NCBI GenBank assembly: GCA_023436175.1
Contig: JAEZKE010000138.1
Coordinates: 1 to 17,237 of the forward strand
DNA length: 17,237 nucleotides
Origin: Methanobacteriota archaeon
GTDB lineage: Archaea; Methanobacteriota; Methanobacteria; Methanobacteriales; Methanobacteriaceae
Reading direction: 5' to 3'
This document shows positions 14,707 through 17,237 of the stretch, piece by piece. The position numbers were made by a program, and so were the translations under genes. Each line of letters opens with the position of its first letter. The first letter of the stretch is position 1. Under the pieces are notes generated by a model that saw nothing but the letters and a program-made list of their open reading frames with translations, ran no database searches and was not told the origin of the DNA.

Positions 14707-14840
14707 ATTTAAAATTAACTTATCGCTCAAAATCCTCGAAAATTCTTGAATTTTCGGGAGTTAGAAAATGCAACGCATTTTCTAAAAATTCAAAATTTTT
14801 GAATTTTTGACAGATTTTCGAGGGTTTAATTTTAAAATTT
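14705..14840. repeat. Nested cloverleaf-like palindrome between convergent genes
   Basis: The whole gap between the cupin and Cas4-like genes can fold. The outer arms, AAATTTAAAATTAA (14705-14718) and TTAATTTTAAAATTT (14826-14840), pair with one bulged base. CCTCGAAAAT (14734-14743) pairs exactly with ATTTTCGAGG (14814-14823). Inside are three hairpins: CGAAAATTC-TT-GAATTTTCG (14737-14756), TTAGAAAATGC-AAC-GCATTTTCTAA (14761-14785) and AAAAATTCAAAA-T-TTTTGAATTTTT (14784-14808). The first hairpin competes with the second stem. It may act as a two-way terminator, or be a copy of a dispersed palindromic element. Copy number cannot be seen here. Confidence 0.75.
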
Positions 14841-15649
14841 CAACCATAATATTCACAAACATCCATATACTCACATTTTTCGCATTTATTCTTATTTAAT
14901 TTAAATTCTGGGATTTCCTGCTTTTCAAACATGGTAATTATATCATCTAACACTCCAAAGAGCTTTTGATGCAATATTGAATTAATCACAACTGGCCGCC
15001 GTTCACATATCATTATATAATCAACAAATCCAACTAACACTTCCTTATTTAATTCATAATCTAAAAGAACAGCATAAGCAGCTATTTGAAGCGCGTCAGA
15101 TAGCCAAACTCCTTTAGAGGGAGGCAGTCCTGTTTTAACTTCGACAGGGTAATAAATTCCATTTACTATTTCTATTTTATCAATTTTTCCCCTCAAATTA
15201 AGTTCTTCATTTTTCAAGGAAAATTCTAAAAGTGACTGCGGGAAAAACAGTTCTGCAATTTCACCGCCTCTTTTAGATGTTGTATTTAAAATTTTTTTAA
15301 TCTTTAACGATAAAAATTGTGATTCTAATTTTAAATCATCTTCTAAATCTTTACTCATCTTTTTTAAAACTGAATATTCTATCCCATATTTATCAGAATA
15401 CTTCTTTGAAACTTTTTTGATAAACTGAGGGACTTCCTCAAATATTGTGCTAAAAATATCTTCTAATTCAATATTTTCCTTGATACGCCATGTATTTTGC
15501 TTTGTGATTTCTTCATAACCTCTCCTGACTTCATGTAGAAGTTTTCCATATATCATTTCGCTCGTTTGAAACTCATTCTCTTGAGTATGATTTAAATAGA
15601 GTTTTACAGGGCAGTATACAAATTCAGAAATTGAAGAGACTCTAATCAT
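14840..15649 (-). CDS. Cas4-like RecB-family nuclease (standalone)
   Basis: A 269-residue PD-(D/E)XK nuclease of the Cas4/Dna2-like group. C13 lies in FVYCPVKLYL near the N terminus. H39 (GKLLHE), D157 (LRGKIDK), E170-V-K172 (YYPVEVKTG) and Q188...Y192 (LQIAAY) form the nuclease core. The C-terminal CEKCEYMDVC (C256, C259, C265) joins C13 to hold a [4Fe-4S] cluster. Cas4 proteins cut single-stranded DNA ends and trim CRISPR prespacers, but no cas gene or CRISPR array is in the window, so this looks like a solo Cas4 that may serve DNA repair. A helical insert (50-125) sits between motifs. GGTG lies about 9 nt before the ATG. It converges on the cupin gene across the palindrome. Confidence 0.9.
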   Translation of the reverse strand: MIRVSSISEFVYCPVKLYLNHTQENEFQTSEMIYGKLLHEVRRGYEEITKQNTWRIKENIELEDIFSTIFEEVPQFIKKVSKKYSDKYGIEYSVLKKMSKDLEDDLKLESQFLSLKIKKILNTTSKRGGEIAELFFPQSLLEFSLKNEELNLRGKIDKIEIVNGIYYPVEVKTGLPPSKGVWLSDALQIAAYAVLLDYELNKEVLVGFVDYIMICERRPVVINSILHQKLFGVLDDIITMFEKQEIPEFKLNKNKCEKCEYMDVCEYYG

Positions 15650-15939
15650 TTAAAACACCAGAATATTTGAATTTATAAAGCACAATATCCATATTAATTT
15701 CATATTAATATTTATAAAACTATTATAAATAATGTAAGATACACAAAATTTAAAAATAGGATATTACGTCATAACAGCTTCATTTAGAATTAAATACTAT
15801 TTAAAAGTCAATATCTATCTAAAAATAACTTTAAACGTAAATTATATATATAAGTTTCACAGCTTCCTGACTATTACATGAAGAATCATTAAAATTTACA
15901 TGAAGAATCATTAAAATCAGATAGTTTTAAAAAGAGAAT
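15650..15939. other. Intergenic region with promoter elements
   Basis: 290 nt without a gene. On the minus strand, TATA-like GTTTTATAAATATTAA near 15706-15721 and CTTTATAAATTC near 15671-15682 could drive the Cas4-like gene. The first would give a leader of about 40 nt; the second would leave almost none and conflicts with the GGTG ribosome site. The region also contains the 22-bp tandem duplication described separately. Nothing else was recognised. Confidence 0.4.
15874..15917. repeat. Perfect tandem duplication of a 22-bp unit
   Basis: Positions 15874-15895 and 15896-15917 are identical over 22 bp with no spacer (TTACATGAAG...CATTAAAAT). The repeat lies 22 bp beyond the stop of the 89-aa gene on the minus strand. 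It is probably a replication-slippage product, or a duplicated binding site. Confidence 0.85.
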
Positions 15940-16209
15940 TTATTTAATTTCACGTATAGCTTCCTGGTAAAATTCCGTAAATTCATTGATATGCCTTGAT
16001 ATATAGGATATATCATCTACTTCATCATCTGAAGGGTTTAACTTTAAAACAACAAATAGATTCAGTTTTCCTTTATCTTCCACGTGTGCTTCTTCCTTAT
16101 AGGTTGCCAATTTAGCTTCTATTTTATCTTTCCACTCTTTAGGTGAAACCAAGTCTGCAAAATTGAGTTCAAATCCGTCTTCTGCAAATGAACCAACAAA
16201 TTCCAACAT
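15940..16209 (-). CDS. Hypothetical 89-aa protein
   Basis: An 89-residue acidic protein that I do not recognise. It reads as an alpha/beta fold: MLEFVGSFAEDGFELNF, a helix WKDKIEAKLATYKEE, a beta strand LNLFVVLKLNP and a C-terminal helix YISRHINEFTEFYQEAIREI. It has no cysteine, signal peptide or membrane segment. It stands alone, 183 nt from the end of the homoserine dehydrogenase gene and 290 nt ahead of the Cas4-like gene. A TATA-like AAAAATATAA (16237-16246) is only about 30 nt before the ATG, and the ribosome site is weak, so the mRNA could be leaderless or nearly so. Confidence 0.7.
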   Translation of the reverse strand: MLEFVGSFAEDGFELNFADLVSPKEWKDKIEAKLATYKEEAHVEDKGKLNLFVVLKLNPSDDEVDDISYISRHINEFTEFYQEAIREIK

Positions 16210-16362
16210 AGTATTATCATATGATATTCCTTGTTCTTATATTTTTATCATTTATGCCCTAATGCAGTTACTTAAAAATAGTTAAAATAATATTAAAATA
16301 TAAAAAACAACTTCACATGCCTAAATAATGTAATTTAAACCTTAAAAAAGGTATTTTGAGCG

Positions 16363-16382
16363 GATAAAAAATAAAAAGAAAT
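16363..16382 (-). terminator. T-rich terminator after homoserine dehydrogenase
   Basis: About 10 nt past the stop of the homoserine dehydrogenase gene, the minus strand reads TTTCTTTTTATTTTTTAT, a typical archaeal oligo-T termination tract. Confidence 0.5.
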
Positions 16383-16392
16383 TATGAGGTAA

Positions 16393-17237
16393 TTAATCCT
16401 CTAAAACTCTGATAAAGAGAGTATCCTCTTTCACTAAATCAAGTTTATCAATTTCTTCTACAGCATTTCTAATATTTTTCTCAATGGCTTCATGAGTTAC
16501 TATAAAAATTGGGACTTCTTTACCCTCATTTTTTCTTCTCTGATTTACAGATTCTAAACTAATATTAAACTTACTTAATATGCCAGATATAGCATGTAGA
16601 ACTCCAGGTTTGTCAATTACAGTAAGCCGGAGGTAATATTTGGAACAAATATCCTTTATATCTTTTATTTCCTGGACTTCTGTATCTTTTGGACCATATA
16701 TGTTAGGCCGTTCCATATTTTCCATAATATCGAGACAATCTCCAACTACAGCACTTGCTGTTGGCATCATTCCAGCGCCAGGCCCATACATCATAACTGG
16801 CCCAACTATATCTCCAACTAAATATACTCCATTAAAAACACCATTTACGGATGCTAAAAGATGATCTGAGGAAATTAAGGTAGGATGAACCCTTACTTCA
16901 AGTTTTTCATCTTCAATTCTTGCAATTGCAAGGAGCTTTATAGAGTAACCCAGTTCATTTTTGATAAATTCAATATCTTCCTGTTTAATTTTACTTATAC
17001 CTTCAACATGGAACTTGTCCTGCTTGATATATGTTCCAAAGCCCAAAATAGTAAGTATGATTAATTTCTGAGCAGTGTCATGCCCTTCAATATCAAAAGT
17101 AGGGTCCTGCTCTGCATAACCTTTCTCCTGAGCTTCTTTTAATACTTCATCAAAATCAAGGCCTTCTTCAGTCATTTTAGTTAAAATATAGTTTGCAGTC
17201 CCATTTATTATACCATAAATAGATTTAATGTGGTTTG
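16393..17237 (-). CDS. hom: Homoserine dehydrogenase, 5'-truncated by window, with ACT domain
   Basis: The frame enters from the right edge, and 280 C-terminal residues are visible. The first are NHIKSIYGIINGTANYILTK, the signature preceding the substrate-binding region. Then come EAQEKGYAEQDPTFDIEGHDTAQKL, with the conserved Asp and Lys residues of the homoserine/aspartate-semialdehyde site. The last about 80 residues are an ACT domain (LRLTVIDKPGVLHAISGILS...), which usually gives feedback control by threonine or another amino acid. The enzyme reduces aspartate semialdehyde to homoserine with NAD(P)H, for threonine and methionine synthesis in the cytosol. The NAD(P)-binding domain lies outside the window. 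The ATG at 17175 is internal, not the start. Confidence 0.95.
   Translation of the reverse strand, partial: NHIKSIYGIINGTANYILTKMTEEGLDFDEVLKEAQEKGYAEQDPTFDIEGHDTAQKLIILTILGFGTYIKQDKFHVEGISKIKQEDIEFIKNELGYSIKLLAIARIEDEKLEVRVHPTLISSDHLLASVNGVFNGVYLVGDIVGPVMMYGPGAGMMPTASAVVGDCLDIMENMERPNIYGPKDTEVQEIKDIKDICSKYYLRLTVIDKPGVLHAISGILSKFNISLESVNQRRKNEGKEVPIFIVTHEAIEKNIRNAVEEIDKLDLVKEDTLFIRVLED

Noticed and set aside
15874..15917. CRISPR array
   Set aside because: Only two units with no spacer between them; the Cas4-like neighbour alone is not enough.
1..17237. tRNA, rRNA, transposase or integrase genes
   Set aside because: None was recognised on either strand; intergenic regions are AT-rich without GC-rich RNA-like islands, though small RNAs cannot be excluded by eye.

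Overview
The window looks like chromosomal DNA of a methanogenic archaeon, most likely Methanobacterium or a close relative in the Methanobacteriales. The grounds are very AT-rich intergenic DNA, archaeal TATA boxes, strong GGTGAT or AGGAGGT ribosome-binding sites, strict-anaerobe redox proteins (rubredoxin, hybrid cluster protein, single-cluster ferredoxin), an ACT/DUF5612-type protein and a standalone Cas4-like nuclease. The organism call is inference from gene content; no rRNA or tRNA gene is present. No CRISPR array, transposase or prophage gene was seen.

Left part (1-6720, all minus strand). A TetR regulator with an obvious operator/promoter region heads a gene run. It continues with a Cys-rich DUF116 protein, a polysaccharide pyruvyl transferase-like protein, a 924-residue fusion of an NAD(P)-dependent thioester reductase and an AMP-forming acyl ligase, and a partial protein resembling ATC-hydrolase/V4R small-molecule-binding proteins. 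The last three are joined by ATGA stop/start overlaps. This set looks like a regulated pathway that activates and reduces an unknown carboxylic acid, and is the strongest candidate here for an undescribed system.

Middle part (7100-10500). Mostly single genes: a small coiled-coil-like protein, a calcineurin-type metallophosphoesterase, a NimA-like flavin-binding protein, an Fpg/Nei-like protein lacking the N-terminal catalytic proline, and an ACT-domain protein.

Paralog array and redox block (10500-14840). Four small acidic paralogs (94-102 aa), each with two conserved cysteines, lie on the minus strand. Three form an operon that diverges from a plus-strand redox run: a rubredoxin/hybrid-cluster-protein fusion, a six-Cys zinc-ribbon protein, a ferredoxin and a cupin. 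The likely theme is nitrosative or oxidative stress defence. A cloverleaf-like nested palindrome separates the cupin gene from the convergent Cas4-like gene.

Right part (14840-17237, minus strand). A standalone Cas4-like nuclease, an unrecognised 89-aa protein and the 3' part of homoserine dehydrogenase with a C-terminal ACT domain. A perfect 22-bp tandem duplication lies between the first two.
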